From Gp1-AA133 sp963850425 (lineage in GTDB: Bacteria; Acidobacteriota; Terriglobia; Terriglobales; Acidobacteriaceae), in the NCBI GenBank assembly GCA_963850425.1, contig CAWKLF010000007.1:868001-932000 (forward strand): a DNA stretch of 64,000 nucleotides, written 5' to 3'. How positions within the stretch are numbered: position 1 is the stretch's first letter; each line of letters starts with the position of its first letter. The position numbers and the translations under genes were made by a program. This document shows, in pieces, positions 25,608 through 34,849 of this stretch. A model generated the notes under the pieces. That model saw only the letters and a program-made list of their open reading frames with translations, had not been told where the DNA came from and searched no databases.

Positions 25608-26087
25608 ATGTCTAGCCCGGCTAGTATCAAGAAACACCCCCTTCATCCAATGCTGGTGGGACTTCCGATTGGGTTGTGGGTCTTTGCGCTGGTTTGCGAC
25701 GTCATGCACGTCGTGAGTGGTAATGCCGTATGGCAGACCGTTGCAACATACTGCATCGGCGGCGGAATCGTGGGCGCCATCTTGGCCGCGGCGCCGGGCT
25801 TGATCGACTATTTCTCGATTGATGAAGCCGAAATGAAGCGGATTGCCACCCTGCATTTGGCGGTCAACTTGGGCGCGGTCGTCATTTTTGCGATCAACCT
25901 GTGGCTCAGATTCCGTTTGCCCGTGAACAGCCGCCTGCCACTCATACTGTCAGTCATCGGAGTGCTGGGTATTGGCCTGGGCGGCTGGCTGGGTGGCGAA
26001 ATGGTCTATGTCAAAGGCATGGCGGTCGAGGCCGTCGACGAACTGGCAAAGAAGGTTGAGAAATCCTCGCGCAGCCGTGCGGCTTAA
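25608..26087 (+). CDS. DUF2231 membrane protein
   Basis: 159 residues with four hydrophobic helices. The N-terminal signature KKHPLHPMLVGLPIGLWVFA is the DUF2231 hallmark. A second block GWLGGEMVYVKGMAVE near the C-terminus is also family-typical. AAGGAAAACTCT precedes the ATG. Members sit in the inner membrane; their role is not established. Nearby genes are regulatory or small stress-type genes. Confidence 0.88.
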   Translation: MSSPASIKKHPLHPMLVGLPIGLWVFALVCDVMHVVSGNAVWQTVATYCIGGGIVGAILAAAPGLIDYFSIDEAEMKRIATLHLAVNLGAVVIFAINLWLRFRLPVNSRLPLILSVIGVLGIGLGGWLGGEMVYVKGMAVEAVDELAKKVEKSSRSRAA

Positions 26088-26212
26088 AAATCGGCTTTGG
26101 CACGGCATTAGTGTCACTCAGTGCGGATAAGAATACTGACGAGGTAATCCATCGCTTCCGGATTGCCGGGCTTCCCTCTGCCGTCAGTGGGTGTCCGTAG
26201 GATTCGGAGCAG

Positions 26213-27412
26213 CTACGGACATATGCCCAGAACGCTGCTTTCAGTGGGCAGGGTTTGACGCCATTCGCTGATCAGCTTCTTATAAGCATGTCCCACCGGA
26301 TTGATGTTCCGGTCGAGGCTACAGAGCCCAAGCGGGTTGACGCGACCGTTGTTCTCTCGCAGTCCCGTGTCCCAATCCACCTGATCCTGGAGACTGTACC
26401 AGGTGAACCCAATAATAGGCACGCCGTCCTGTTTGAGCCGATGTACGTTCGCCCATTCTTTTTGCAGCCACTTGACTGCGTCCAGGCCACCCAAGCTATT
26501 CGTCTCGGTGTGCATCACAGGCATCGAATACCGGGCGAAATACTGGTGAGTAATCGGGTAGTAACCAAAGATCTCGCCTGAAAGCGTTACAGTTCCGTCG
26601 GCGTGGACCATGTTCTCGTTGGTTTCGTAGTAATCGTTGCCCATGACGCAACGCGACCGTACATGATGTTGAAGGAACCAGTGATATTCGTCCCGGGTCA
26701 TCCCATTGTCGAGCAGGTATTCGTAAACCGTCGCGTTCAGATGATGCCCATAAGTCAGATCGAGGGACAGAAAACGCTTCTCGTTGAACCTGCGGGCGGC
26801 GTCCTCGCAATCCGGTCCCTCCGGATGGAAGTACTGGGTCGATTCGCTTTGAATAAAGATTGCGTCAGGACGTTCTTGCAATATGGCATGCATGGCCATC
26901 ACATTGGCCTGGCAAAGATGCTTGAGAGCGTTGACGAACGCGCGGTCGTTCTTCAGCCGCTCGTTCCACCATCCAAACTGTGCGGAATAAGTGGCCGCAA
27001 TATAGATCTCGTTCACCGGCGTGTAGAAGCGAACCCAGGGAAACCGGCGTGCAAACGCCTGGGCGTAATCCGCAAACAATCTGGGCCAATCGCTATTTTG
27101 AAAATTGCCAATCCAGTCCGGCACGCCAAAATGGCATAGATCGACGATGGGAGTGACCTTCTGCTCCTGCAGCGCACGGAACGTTTCGTCCGTGAAAGTC
27201 CAGTCGTATCGCCCGGGACCTGCGTGTGCCGAGAAATATGGAGGGCCGTACCGGAGATATTGAATTCCCAACTCCTGCAGGAGCCGGAAATCATCGCGCC
27301 AGCATTGGTAGTGTTTGGTTTTTGCCAGCTCGTCCTGCCGAATCGTCTTTCCCTGCCACTCGATGGTGGGATAGCTGTTTTCTATACCTGTAGCAAACAT
27401 GAATTCAGACAT
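26213..27412 (-). CDS. glycoside hydrolase family 1-like beta-glycosidase
   Basis: 399 residues, shorter than the usual 440-480 of GH1. Seen: LGIQYLRYGPPYFSAHAGPG, RYDWTFTDETFRALQEQKVT, PIVDLCHFGVPDWI, the acid/base motif FYTPVNEIYIAATYS (TxNE), and the nucleophile region MPVMHTETNSLGG (TEN). Then GFTWYSLQDQVDWDTGLREN matches the GH1 C-terminal aglycone-site region. Both catalytic Glu are present, so it is probably active, hydrolysing beta-glycosides in the cytoplasm (no signal peptide). It begins 9 bp after the SDR gene on the same strand, so the two are likely co-transcribed and may act on a modified sugar. Confidence 0.85.
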   Translation of the reverse strand: MSEFMFATGIENSYPTIEWQGKTIRQDELAKTKHYQCWRDDFRLLQELGIQYLRYGPPYFSAHAGPGRYDWTFTDETFRALQEQKVTPIVDLCHFGVPDWIGNFQNSDWPRLFADYAQAFARRFPWVRFYTPVNEIYIAATYSAQFGWWNERLKNDRAFVNALKHLCQANVMAMHAILQERPDAIFIQSESTQYFHPEGPDCEDAARRFNEKRFLSLDLTYGHHLNATVYEYLLDNGMTRDEYHWFLQHHVRSRCVMGNDYYETNENMVHADGTVTLSGEIFGYYPITHQYFARYSMPVMHTETNSLGGLDAVKWLQKEWANVHRLKQDGVPIIGFTWYSLQDQVDWDTGLRENNGRVNPLGLCSLDRNINPVGHAYKKLISEWRQTLPTESSVLGICP

Positions 27413-27421
27413 ATCGCAGGC

Positions 27422-28156
27422 CTAAGGAAGGATATCGAGCCGGCCGCCGTCGACAGTCAGGTTGGTACCGGTGATGAAGCGCGCTTCGTCCGACGCAAGA
27501 AAACATATCGCTGCCGCAATATCCTCAGGCTTGCCTATAGCGCCTTCGACTTTCTCAACTCCGCTCTTGACGTTGGGATTGTTCCAGAGCATCGGGGTGT
27601 CAACCGCACCGGGTGCAACACAATTAATGCGGATTTTGTTAGCCGCGAGTTCTTCACTGAAACCTCGCGTAAACGCTTCCATGCCCCCCTTGGAAGTAGC
27701 GTACGGAACCACGTTTTTCGTCGTTTCGTATGCGTGTACCGAGCTGATATTCACAATGGCGCTACCCTTTGGCATGTGGGGCACTGAATATTTGCAGAAG
27801 AGGAACACCGAGCGCAGATTGACGTTGAGAACTTTGTCGAAGTCCTCGTCGGGCAACTCAACGACCGGCTTGAACGTCATCATCGCGGCATCATTGACAA
27901 CCACGTCAATCTTGTTCCATTTGTCGACGGCAGTTTTGATCGCTGCTTTGATATTGTTAGCATCGCCGACATCGCACTTCACGAACACTGCTTCCCCTTT
28001 CGCGTGGGTGATCTCCTGAACGGTCTCGTTTCCGTGTTGCTCATTCAAATCGACAACGACCACCTTTCCTCCCTCACGCGCAAACTGCACACATGCAGCT
28101 TTACCTATGCCCGAGCCCCCTCCAGTCACCAGGCACACTTTGTCGGTAAAACGCAT
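27422..28156 (-). CDS. short-chain dehydrogenase/reductase (SDR)
   Basis: 244 residues, classical SDR length. The nucleotide-binding motif is VTGGGSGIGKAA at residues 10-21. DVVVNDAAMM replaces the usual NNAG, SSVHAYE carries the catalytic Ser, and YATSKGGMEAFTRGF gives Tyr and Lys. The C-terminal TVDGGRLDILP is typical. DLNE after beta-2 suggests NAD rather than NADP. AAGGAG precedes the ATG. Substrate unknown; its coupling with the GH1-like gene points to a sugar or sugar-alcohol. Confidence 0.9.
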   Translation of the reverse strand: MRFTDKVCLVTGGGSGIGKAACVQFAREGGKVVVVDLNEQHGNETVQEITHAKGEAVFVKCDVGDANNIKAAIKTAVDKWNKIDVVVNDAAMMTFKPVVELPDEDFDKVLNVNLRSVFLFCKYSVPHMPKGSAIVNISSVHAYETTKNVVPYATSKGGMEAFTRGFSEELAANKIRINCVAPGAVDTPMLWNNPNVKSGVEKVEGAIGKPEDIAAAICFLASDEARFITGTNLTVDGGRLDILP

Positions 28157-28380
28157 TCGAGCTCCTTGGCCGGATCAGTTCTGCAATTTCTATTAGGCCG
28201 CCCAGCGTCACGTCCGCCAAATCCAGCGAAACGGAAGTCAATAGCTCCGCGCCCTTCTTTGGAGGTTCAGATGCCGTGCCCGGAGCACGTGGGCGAAATA
28301 ATTAGAGCCATTTTGTGTAACTCGGCCGCTCGTAAGCCGGCATCGCAGATCACATCTGGTCGCTTCGGGCCCGTTGAATC

Positions 28381-30270
28381 CTATTGGAGCAGCACTTGGT
28401 CGAGCAGTTGGCTGACAGCGCGATGCGCCTCGCCGATGGCTGTGCGATGGTCGGGCGTGCCGGATAGGTCCGTATTCGCGAACGCGATTCGTCCAAAGGG
28501 GGCGGCGCGCAAAATGGCGCGCGCAGGAGGCTTTTCCTCGCTGCCGAAGAAGAATCCGGGCTGCGGGCTCACGTACGCATGTCCCCAGCGGTTCAGGACG
28601 ATGCCAGCAATGTCGCGAGCCGCATCAAACCCGGAGGCGGAGAACATCTCGCTCAACTGTGTGCGGATCTGTCGCTCGTACTCTCGAAATGGAGTGGCTA
28701 GGAGCTGAGCGCGTCCCCAATCTCCCTGCTGCTGGAGCGGCAGACCATATCGTGGGAAAAGAACTTTTAGCGTGAGCACTACGGGAGAGTCGGGACCGAT
28801 TGTCTTTGTCCCGGTGGAAAATGTTGGAACTTTCCGAACCGCGGTAAAGCTGCCCAATCCTTCAAACCATTGACAGCCCGAGATGCCTAATTTGTAAAGA
28901 AATCGCCAGTTGCGCAGAGCTACATTCGCCATCATGCACGGCGAACGGTGGAACTGATCGTAGGCTTGCCGATGCGTGGCAGGCAGGTCGCGAATCACTC
29001 GCTTCGTCGTCCAGCAGCCTCCCGCCATGACAACCGATCGCGCTTTGATGCGGTGCAACTTGCCGCCGCGGGTGTAAGCGACCGTAACGAAGTTCGAAGT
29101 GGATGGGTCGCCTTCATGCTGCACCCATACAGTGGTGCTCCCCAGTCGAATTCTGGTCGGCTGACCGGGGCGATCGAGCGCGTGAAAGTCAATGTTGTTT
29201 CGGCAGACGGCCTCGAGCGAGTTGGGACCGGGAATCGAATCGGGGATGGTTCTCTTCACCATGTGGCGTGCAATTCCATCATTTCCGCCCGGGAACGAGA
29301 GTGCCGGTTCATCCATGGAGCGATCCACATCGAAGGCATAAATGCAGTACGCGGAGACCACGTCCGGCCCCGCTCCGAAGCCACCGCCCTCCTCGGCCAG
29401 GAAGGTTTGAATGGTTTCGCGGCTCAGGCCGTAGGTGTCCATCAAATAACGTTCCATCGTGACGCTATCCAACTGCCGCGATTTCTCGTCGCCGGGATAC
29501 GCAAAGGGCAAACTCGGCCTTTGTTGCTGGTTGTACTTGAGCAGTTCTGACCGCATCTTCTCTGAAATTGGCGCGCCTTGCAGCTTTTTCTTCCATGGAT
29601 CAATCAGCCACATGCCCGGCTTATGCCCAAACTTCGTTCCAAAATAAAAGCCGATGGGACCCCTTGCATCTTCGAAGCTGTTTCCCACTGGAATTTCAGG
29701 AGAAGAGCTATTCCACTTCTGATACTGGAACTCCCGCCAATCCAGGCCGATCAGCTCAAAAAATCTCGCCATGAAGCTGTGCGGCAAGGGCACTTGAAAA
29801 TGATCCGCACCCTGCGGACCCATGATGCGTTGGCCATCCACCATAAATTCGTTTCGTTTGGCCTCACCCCCGAACATAGGATGATTGTCAAGAACCAGAC
29901 AGGTGAGCTTCGGACTGGCGTAGGTTTGGAAAAATACCGCCGCGGAAAGGCCGCTGACTCCCCCACCTACCACAACACAATCAAATACCTCGCCCGTGTC
30001 TACCGTGTCCGACGGAAGTGATTCAATGACGTCATCGCGAATCTGGTGCCCATGAGTCATAACTTCGAGCGTGTTTCCGTTCGAATTGGCGTAATCCCCA
30101 ATGCCGCCGTAACCAGTCCAGTCATCCGAGGCGGTGGCCAGCAATTGCTGTGGGGTGAGCGGGCCCAGCAAGACACCACCAGCAGCTAGCAGAGTTGAAT
30201 TCAGGAAATCACGCCGGCAAATTGGTTGATAAATGCCCAGCGCTCGATCATGCCTTTTCTCGTTCGACAC
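28381..30270 (-). CDS. Tat-exported FAD-dependent oxidoreductase, spermidine dehydrogenase (SpdH)-like
   Basis: 629 residues from a GTG at 30270 preceded by AAGGAC (VSNEKRHDRALGIYQPIC). An in-frame ATG at 30393 would add 41 residues with no family likeness. Twin-arginine signal CRRDFLNSTLLAAGGVLLGP; the HDRALG-RRDFLN spacing is as in SpdH. An FAD Rossmann motif FDCVVVGGGVSGLSAAVFF lies near residues 98-116, followed by MFGGEAKRNEF. Later blocks include VVMAGGCWTTKRVIRDLP and HAYVSPQPGF. Family members oxidise polyamines in the periplasm. It is 225 bp upstream of the SDR gene on the same strand. Substrate assignment by family resemblance only. Confidence 0.8.
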   Translation of the reverse strand: MSNEKRHDRALGIYQPICRRDFLNSTLLAAGGVLLGPLTPQQLLATASDDWTGYGGIGDYANSNGNTLEVMTHGHQIRDDVIESLPSDTVDTGEVFDCVVVGGGVSGLSAAVFFQTYASPKLTCLVLDNHPMFGGEAKRNEFMVDGQRIMGPQGADHFQVPLPHSFMARFFELIGLDWREFQYQKWNSSSPEIPVGNSFEDARGPIGFYFGTKFGHKPGMWLIDPWKKKLQGAPISEKMRSELLKYNQQQRPSLPFAYPGDEKSRQLDSVTMERYLMDTYGLSRETIQTFLAEEGGGFGAGPDVVSAYCIYAFDVDRSMDEPALSFPGGNDGIARHMVKRTIPDSIPGPNSLEAVCRNNIDFHALDRPGQPTRIRLGSTTVWVQHEGDPSTSNFVTVAYTRGGKLHRIKARSVVMAGGCWTTKRVIRDLPATHRQAYDQFHRSPCMMANVALRNWRFLYKLGISGCQWFEGLGSFTAVRKVPTFSTGTKTIGPDSPVVLTLKVLFPRYGLPLQQQGDWGRAQLLATPFREYERQIRTQLSEMFSASGFDAARDIAGIVLNRWGHAYVSPQPGFFFGSEEKPPARAILRAAPFGRIAFANTDLSGTPDHRTAIGEAHRAVSQLLDQVLLQ

Positions 30271-30701
30271 AACAGTCCTTTTCTTCAGGTTAGTATTTTC
30301 CCAAATTTCAGGCAATGGTCGAGGAACGATTTGATTCCTGGCGCTTTCGGGATCTTCAGGGACCTTCAGGGACGGGTCGGTTGCCTTGTTCATCGGCGCG
30401 GGACAAAGAGCGCCGAGCAGCTCATCATGATTGCTGAGGACGTGGACGGCGAAGCGCTAGCTACCCTCGTCGTCAACAAGCTGCGCGGAATCTGCAGGTG
30501 TGCGGTGAAGCCCGCCGGGCTTTGGCGATCCCCGCAAAACCCTACTGTGCAAAGCATCTCGCAAGTTGTGGGCGACCCTGGCGTGTCCGTTGAGGTACTG
30601 CAAACTATTGTTGTCTGCTACGACGAATTGAGTCCATTGCTTTACGCGGCGATGATGCACATAGGTCTAGCTGCTCACCATCGCTCGGATAAAAGGCGTG
30701 G
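30271..30701. other. 430-bp region without a supported gene
   Basis: It lies between the stop of the histidine kinase and the start of the SpdH-like gene, both on minus. Open frames here show no recognisable sequence or ribosome sites. The SpdH-like gene's promoter should be inside. Confidence 0.4.
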
Positions 30702-31568
30702 TCAGAACCCTGGCGCAGTCTGCCCTGAGCTGGACGCCAATCCGGTTGTGCTCACCATCAAGAGTGCATCAGCCGTTGTTTCGCAATCGAACGCAAGCGG
30801 TCTGGAATCCCCATGGGAAACCGATGGAGATACGACAGGAAGCGGAACTACGGCTCGCAGGCTCGTTCCATGACAATCCGAATCGATTTCAAGCTTGCCG
30901 TTCAGTTCGTTCAAGCGCTCGCGCATTCCGGCCAGACCCACGCCCGTTTCCGAGCTCGCCTCGCGAAGTCGAGTCAATCTCTCCACCGGTATGCCGCGTC
31001 CGCAATCTCGTATCTCAAGCATTACCGTTTCGGCTTGGTACTGAAAGCGGATGCTGACCTCCAAAGCTCCAGAGTGGCGATGCACGTTCGTCAGGCTCTC
31101 CTGCAGAACCCGGAAAAGAGCGGTCTCGATCGTAATAGGCATTCGTTCACGCCTGCTACCCAGATCCAGGCTTACCTTAATCCCGCTTCGCTTCGCGAAG
31201 CCGTCGACATACCACTGTGCGGCGGCATTGAAACCTGCCTCGTCCAACAAAGGAGGGTGGAGCAGGTATGAAGTGGTGCGAATTTCCTGGATCGCCTGAT
31301 CGGCCAATGCTGCAATCTCGGACAACACGTCGGACGTGCATTGGTTTTGTATTAGTCTTTTCTCGAGGACCGCGATGCCCATTTTCAGTGCGGCCAGCGT
31401 TTGACCGGTACTGTCGTGCAAGTCACGGGCTACTCTCCGTCTCTCCTCGTCCTGCACCTTGAGAAGCCGCTGGGTAAGGCTCTGCAATGCTATTGTGCGC
31501 TGTGAGACCAGCGATTCAAGTTGAGCGCGGGACAGCCCGGAGTTTTCAAGTACTTTCAAAGAGTCCAT
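30702..31568 (-). CDS. soluble NarX-type histidine kinase (HisKA_3) without a sensor domain
   Basis: 288 residues; GAGGAGG precedes the ATG. A short coiled segment leads to the HisKA_3 dimerisation/phosphoacceptor box DEERRRVARDLHDSTGQTLA (His at about residue 51). The HATPase_c domain follows, with N box ALFRVLQESLTNVHRHSGA, EIRDCGRGIPVERL, and GVGLAGMRERLNELNGKLEI. No membrane helix or input domain is present, so the signal must come from a partner protein. Such kinases normally pair with a NarL/FixJ response regulator; none is in this window. About 45 residues after the ATPase domain are low complexity. Confidence 0.88.
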   Translation of the reverse strand: MDSLKVLENSGLSRAQLESLVSQRTIALQSLTQRLLKVQDEERRRVARDLHDSTGQTLAALKMGIAVLEKRLIQNQCTSDVLSEIAALADQAIQEIRTTSYLLHPPLLDEAGFNAAAQWYVDGFAKRSGIKVSLDLGSRRERMPITIETALFRVLQESLTNVHRHSGALEVSIRFQYQAETVMLEIRDCGRGIPVERLTRLREASSETGVGLAGMRERLNELNGKLEIDSDCHGTSLRAVVPLPVVSPSVSHGDSRPLAFDCETTADALLMVSTTGLASSSGQTAPGF

Positions 31569-32423
31569 ATGGGTCCTCCTCGTAGCGGTTGGACGACACG
31601 AACGCTTGCTTCAGAGTTCCTACATTCTTTCATTGAGTGCCGCGGGGGGTCTGGTCAAAATTGCTCGCCCTGAGGTGTTTATCCGGGTCCCCGGGCAACG
31701 GCCTCGCCGCGTGTCGTCGTTTGGGCGCCTTGCTCCCGCTGCCTCGGCAGCGAACAGTTTTCCGACCCCTTATGTGGCTCGGCGCGAAGAGCACCGGTAT
31801 GGGGTGCATACCCATCCCCGGTCGCTGCTTAATCTGTTTTGCGGTGGTCTACAATGCTCACGCTTGCTTGCAAGGAAGGCCGAATCAAGGCAAGTTACGC
31901 CCGAAACATGAATATTGTAAGCTCCCCTTCTTTTCTCTTGAGTTCGGTTGACGTGCAATAGCTGTGGTTTGCCCGCTGATCTGTCACGACAGTCTTTTGA
32001 GATCAGTCGCCATCTGACGGCACAGCACCGGGGTTGGACACTCTAGGTTGGGGCTGAAGTCGGTGCGAAGAGTCGGATCTCCTTCGTCCGGCCCCGGATT
32101 CCATTTAAAGAATCCACCCACAGGAGCCATGTCAATCCCCGCGTTGCGTTCAATCCCGGATCCATCGTTCGACATATGTCACTCTTTCTGGTCAAAGGAT
32201 CCCCAAAAAGATCGGCCAGCTCTAAGCGCGAACCTTGGCCTGCCCTTTTTCTCTCTGACGCTATTTGCCTATCGCTTTTCACTCCAGACCGTGCTCAATC
32301 GTCAGTATCAAGCTCTAGGCTTCGGAAAACTGTTCAGAATTGATCGTCTCGTAAATCAGCGCTATGGACGTAACCCATATTTGGCGTGGTTGCTAGGGGA
32401 AACAGGTGAACTGCTCGAATCCC
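31569..32423. other. 855-bp region without a convincing gene
   Basis: Short frames on both strands lack family likeness. A 63-residue minus frame (31984-32175, starting MSNDGSGIERNAGIDMAP) is the only one that could be considered, but it has only a weak AGAAAGAG upstream. The region should contain the promoter of the histidine kinase at 31568. Confidence 0.35.
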
Positions 32424-32837
32424 TCAATGCTTCGCAGTTTGCTCCAGCTTAGATAAGACCAGCTGTGTTTCCGAAAGGGCAGCGGCATCTCCCTTCGCCA
32501 GATCTCCCGTGACCTGATCGCGGGTTGCCAAGATGTCACGGAGCAAGTTGCGGAGTGCGGAGTCCTCGGTGCTATTCGCAATCTGCTGAGCCTGATCAAA
32601 AACCTCCCTCGAATACTCACCGGCCCTTCCGTAGTTTTTTTGCACCGCCTCCAGATACATCATCGTGGCTGTATCGCGGAGCTGCGCCAGTTGTTGGCTG
32701 GACTGACAAGATCCTAATTGTTTTGTCGAGGCAGACAGTTCCTGCTGTACCCGTCGCAGTCTGGAATACTGCAGGATGAACCCAACAAGAAATCCCGCCA
32801 GCAATAGCAGAGACCAGAGGACAAGCTTAGATCGCAT
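32424..32837 (-). CDS. membrane-anchored helical protein
   Basis: 137 residues: a membrane helix at the start (LVLWSLLLLAGFLVGFILQ) followed by an all-helical domain. One Cys (QLGSCQSSQQ) and heptad-like spacing suggest a coiled coil. No family recognised. AGGAGGGAAAGGA stands before the ATG. Probably an inner-membrane protein facing the periplasm. Confidence 0.6.
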   Translation of the reverse strand: MRSKLVLWSLLLLAGFLVGFILQYSRLRRVQQELSASTKQLGSCQSSQQLAQLRDTATMMYLEAVQKNYGRAGEYSREVFDQAQQIANSTEDSALRNLLRDILATRDQVTGDLAKGDAAALSETQLVLSKLEQTAKH

Positions 32838-32925
32838 TGATCCTTTCCCTCCTTTATTCTTCTCAACCCGGTGAAGTCAAGCAATGCGAGCGGTCCTCAG
32901 GTCGATACCCGGCTCGACATGCCGG

Positions 32926-33207
32926 CTAAACCTTTTTGAGTGACGGCTGGTGCACTCGCATACGTCCGTCATCATCCCACTTCACGATCGCATCATCTTC
33001 GTTAGCTTGCTGAACTGTGCCCAATTCCCCAGTCGGTTTTCCAAAGTCGCCCAACCCCTCCACGCGATCTCCGGGATTGAGTTCCTGGCCGCTGGCAGCG
33101 GGCTCGCTGAGCGGTGGCTTCTTGGCTCGATCCGAGTCTGGCGCTGCCCCCCGGTATGATAGGGGTGGTTGGGCAGCTTTACGCAGTTTGGATATCGCGT
33201 GGGTCAT
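32926..33207 (-). CDS. small SH3/KOW-like hypothetical protein
   Basis: 93 residues from the ATG at 33207. The first 40 are a Pro/Ala-rich tail-like segment. The last 50 form a small beta-barrel-like domain: LNPGDRVEGLGDFGKPTGEL then GTVQQANEDDAIVKWDDDGR, the pattern of proteins that set a turn around a DxVxGLG core. No ribosome site is obvious, and longer in-frame starts exist up to 33537 but encode non-family-like sequence. Confidence 0.5.
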   Translation of the reverse strand: MTHAISKLRKAAQPPLSYRGAAPDSDRAKKPPLSEPAASGQELNPGDRVEGLGDFGKPTGELGTVQQANEDDAIVKWDDDGRMRVHQPSLKKV

Positions 33208-33691
33208 AAGTGTTGTGTTTTCTACGAGACCAAAGCATCGCGTCCGCCACGACTGTTCATCGGCCCGATAGTTACACAATAGGCCTGGACGAATGGCTGC
33301 GCAGGTCCAAACTGCACAGTTCTGACAATTAGTTTTGATTAAGCCGGGCGAGCTGCTCGACTGCAGTGAAGTCGACAGTCTGCCCATGCCGGTCGGAATT
33401 GCCAGTGCGCGCCCGTTCGTGTCGTCCCCTGGGCAGACAGCAGGGCAGCAATCGTGAGCAACCGCAAGGGTGGATATGAGGAACGCCTGCCCTGAAAGGG
33501 GAGAGCATGCTTGAAGCTCCAGTAAGGGCCTGGCCATTTCGGAGATACGAGAAGAGCATTCATGTTTTCCGGCTCCGCAACAACCTCAAAACCGGGTCAA
33601 AGGAACAGAGCCAGCACCCAGGCTCCTCGGGGTGATTCGTCAGACGCCTCGCCAGCCAGGAACAGGAGTTTCCTCGCGGGGTCCCGGCGTT
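33208..33691. other. 480-bp region without a convincing gene
   Basis: Frames here are short, Cys/Arg/Ser-rich and without ribosome sites. Nothing in it was recognised as an RNA gene or repeat. Confidence 0.35.
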
Positions 33692-34087
33692 TTAGCGGTG
33701 TTCCACTAATTCTGCAGCGACCGCCTCGGCTTTAGTCTTGTGCACCGTCCCATCGGGATGGTTCGGTGGAGAATAGATCGTATAGAGCTTCAATTGTGCC
33801 GTCTTCGAAGTATTCACCACGTTGTGGTAAGTCCCTGCCGGAACCACGACCGCATCTCCGTCGTGCACCAGGCGTGCCTCTTTCTCGTTAAAGACGAACT
33901 TGGCCTCCCCCTGCTCGATGCGGAAGAACTGGTCGACATTCGAATGCACTTCATCTCCGATATCTTCTCCGGGTCGTAAACACATCACGACAAGCTGTGC
34001 GTGCTGCGCCGTGAATAACACCTGCCGGAAATATGTGTTGTCCAAAGTTTGTTTTTCAATCGCTCCAACGTATTCAGTCATAGCCAT
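33692..34087 (-). CDS. cupin-domain protein
   Basis: 131 residues, a single cupin barrel. The first cupin box is DEVHSNVDQFFRIEQGEAKF (H, then E of QGEA); the second is DAVVVPAGTYHNVVN (PAGTYH). The usual metal set of two or three His and one Glu is nearly complete, with Asp replacing the second His of box one. AAGGAGATC stands right before the ATG. Such proteins are often small isomerases or sensors; no substrate is evident. C-terminus HKTKAEAVAAELVEHR is helical. Confidence 0.82.
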   Translation of the reverse strand: MAMTEYVGAIEKQTLDNTYFRQVLFTAQHAQLVVMCLRPGEDIGDEVHSNVDQFFRIEQGEAKFVFNEKEARLVHDGDAVVVPAGTYHNVVNTSKTAQLKLYTIYSPPNHPDGTVHKTKAEAVAAELVEHR

Positions 34088-34095
34088 GATCTCCT

Positions 34096-34335
34096 TTACT
34101 CAGGCTTTATGAGTCGGCTCGTAGCGTTCTTTTCGGCAGTCTGTACGGGGAACGCCGCGCGGGCATATTGCTTGCGGCCGGCGGAAGCTCGTACCAAGGT
34201 CTGCATGTAAGACTGCCACCTGGTCCCAGCCCATGGGACGTGCATGGAGGAAACACGTTTGCGCATGGCCTCGCGAGTTGCCTGGTTGTCCAGGACTTCA
34301 ATTGCCGCGTCTGCCATGAGTAGGCCCGCGGCCAC
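34096..34335 (-). CDS. small hypothetical protein, doubtful
   Basis: 79 residues from a GTG, ending 8 bp before the cupin gene on the same strand. It begins MAAGLLMADAAIEVLDNQAT and has two predicted helices and a basic middle. No family likeness and no good ribosome site. It is kept because its position and even composition fit a small gene; it could equally be a remnant. Confidence 0.3.
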   Translation of the reverse strand: MAAGLLMADAAIEVLDNQATREAMRKRVSSMHVPWAGTRWQSYMQTLVRASAGRKQYARAAFPVQTAEKNATSRLIKPE

Positions 34336-34368
34336 ATTAACAACTTTGCGGGTCCGGCATTGAACGGC

Positions 34369-34581
34369 CTATCCAGTCTTCAACTCTGCTAGCCTGTCTT
34401 TCAACTCTGCGACGGCTTCTTTAGCATGGCCTATCTTCTGTTGAACTTTACCTTCCTTTTTTTCGGCTTTCCCTTCGGCTTTCAGATCACGGTCATTCGT
34501 GATCTTTCCGACATCTTCCTTCATCGTTCCCTTCACTTCATGAAGGCTGCCTTTTAGCTTGTCCTTCGTGCTGGTTTTCAT
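34369..34581 (-). CDS. CsbD-like stress protein
   Basis: 70 residues from the ATG at 34581, with GAGGTGGA just upstream. The sequence is Lys/Glu-rich and helical: DKLKGSLHEVKGTMKEDVGK then ITNDRDLKAEGKAEKKEGKV, the standard CsbD pattern. Members are abundant under general stress; their activity is unknown. An in-frame start far upstream (34902) encodes unrelated sequence and is not used. Confidence 0.88.
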   Translation of the reverse strand: MKTSTKDKLKGSLHEVKGTMKEDVGKITNDRDLKAEGKAEKKEGKVQQKIGHAKEAVAELKDRLAELKTG

Positions 34582-34849
34582 ATTCCACCTCGACCCTCGG
34601 TGCACCATGGATTGCATGTTTAAGGGTGTCTCTTTTTTAATCTCGCGGCACTGTGGGGTCTGAGCAGAATTGACCATCTCGGCGTGAGCCACCATTGAAG
34701 AACCCACCCTCTCAATGCAAAGCCACCCGGCAACTTCACAGAGTACGCACCTCGCCGCGGAGTCTTTAGTTCCATTTTGGGCCAGACAGGTGTGAGATCG
34801 GAACGAACAACGGGTGTGGCTTTCTGGCGTCCAGACACTTAAGACTTCC

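Noticed and set aside
30226..30873. 215-residue plus-strand frame
   Set aside because: It overlaps the SpdH-like and kinase genes on the other strand and has no recognisable sequence.
31984..32175. 63-residue minus-strand frame MSNDGSGIERNAG
   Set aside because: No family likeness and only a weak ribosome site.
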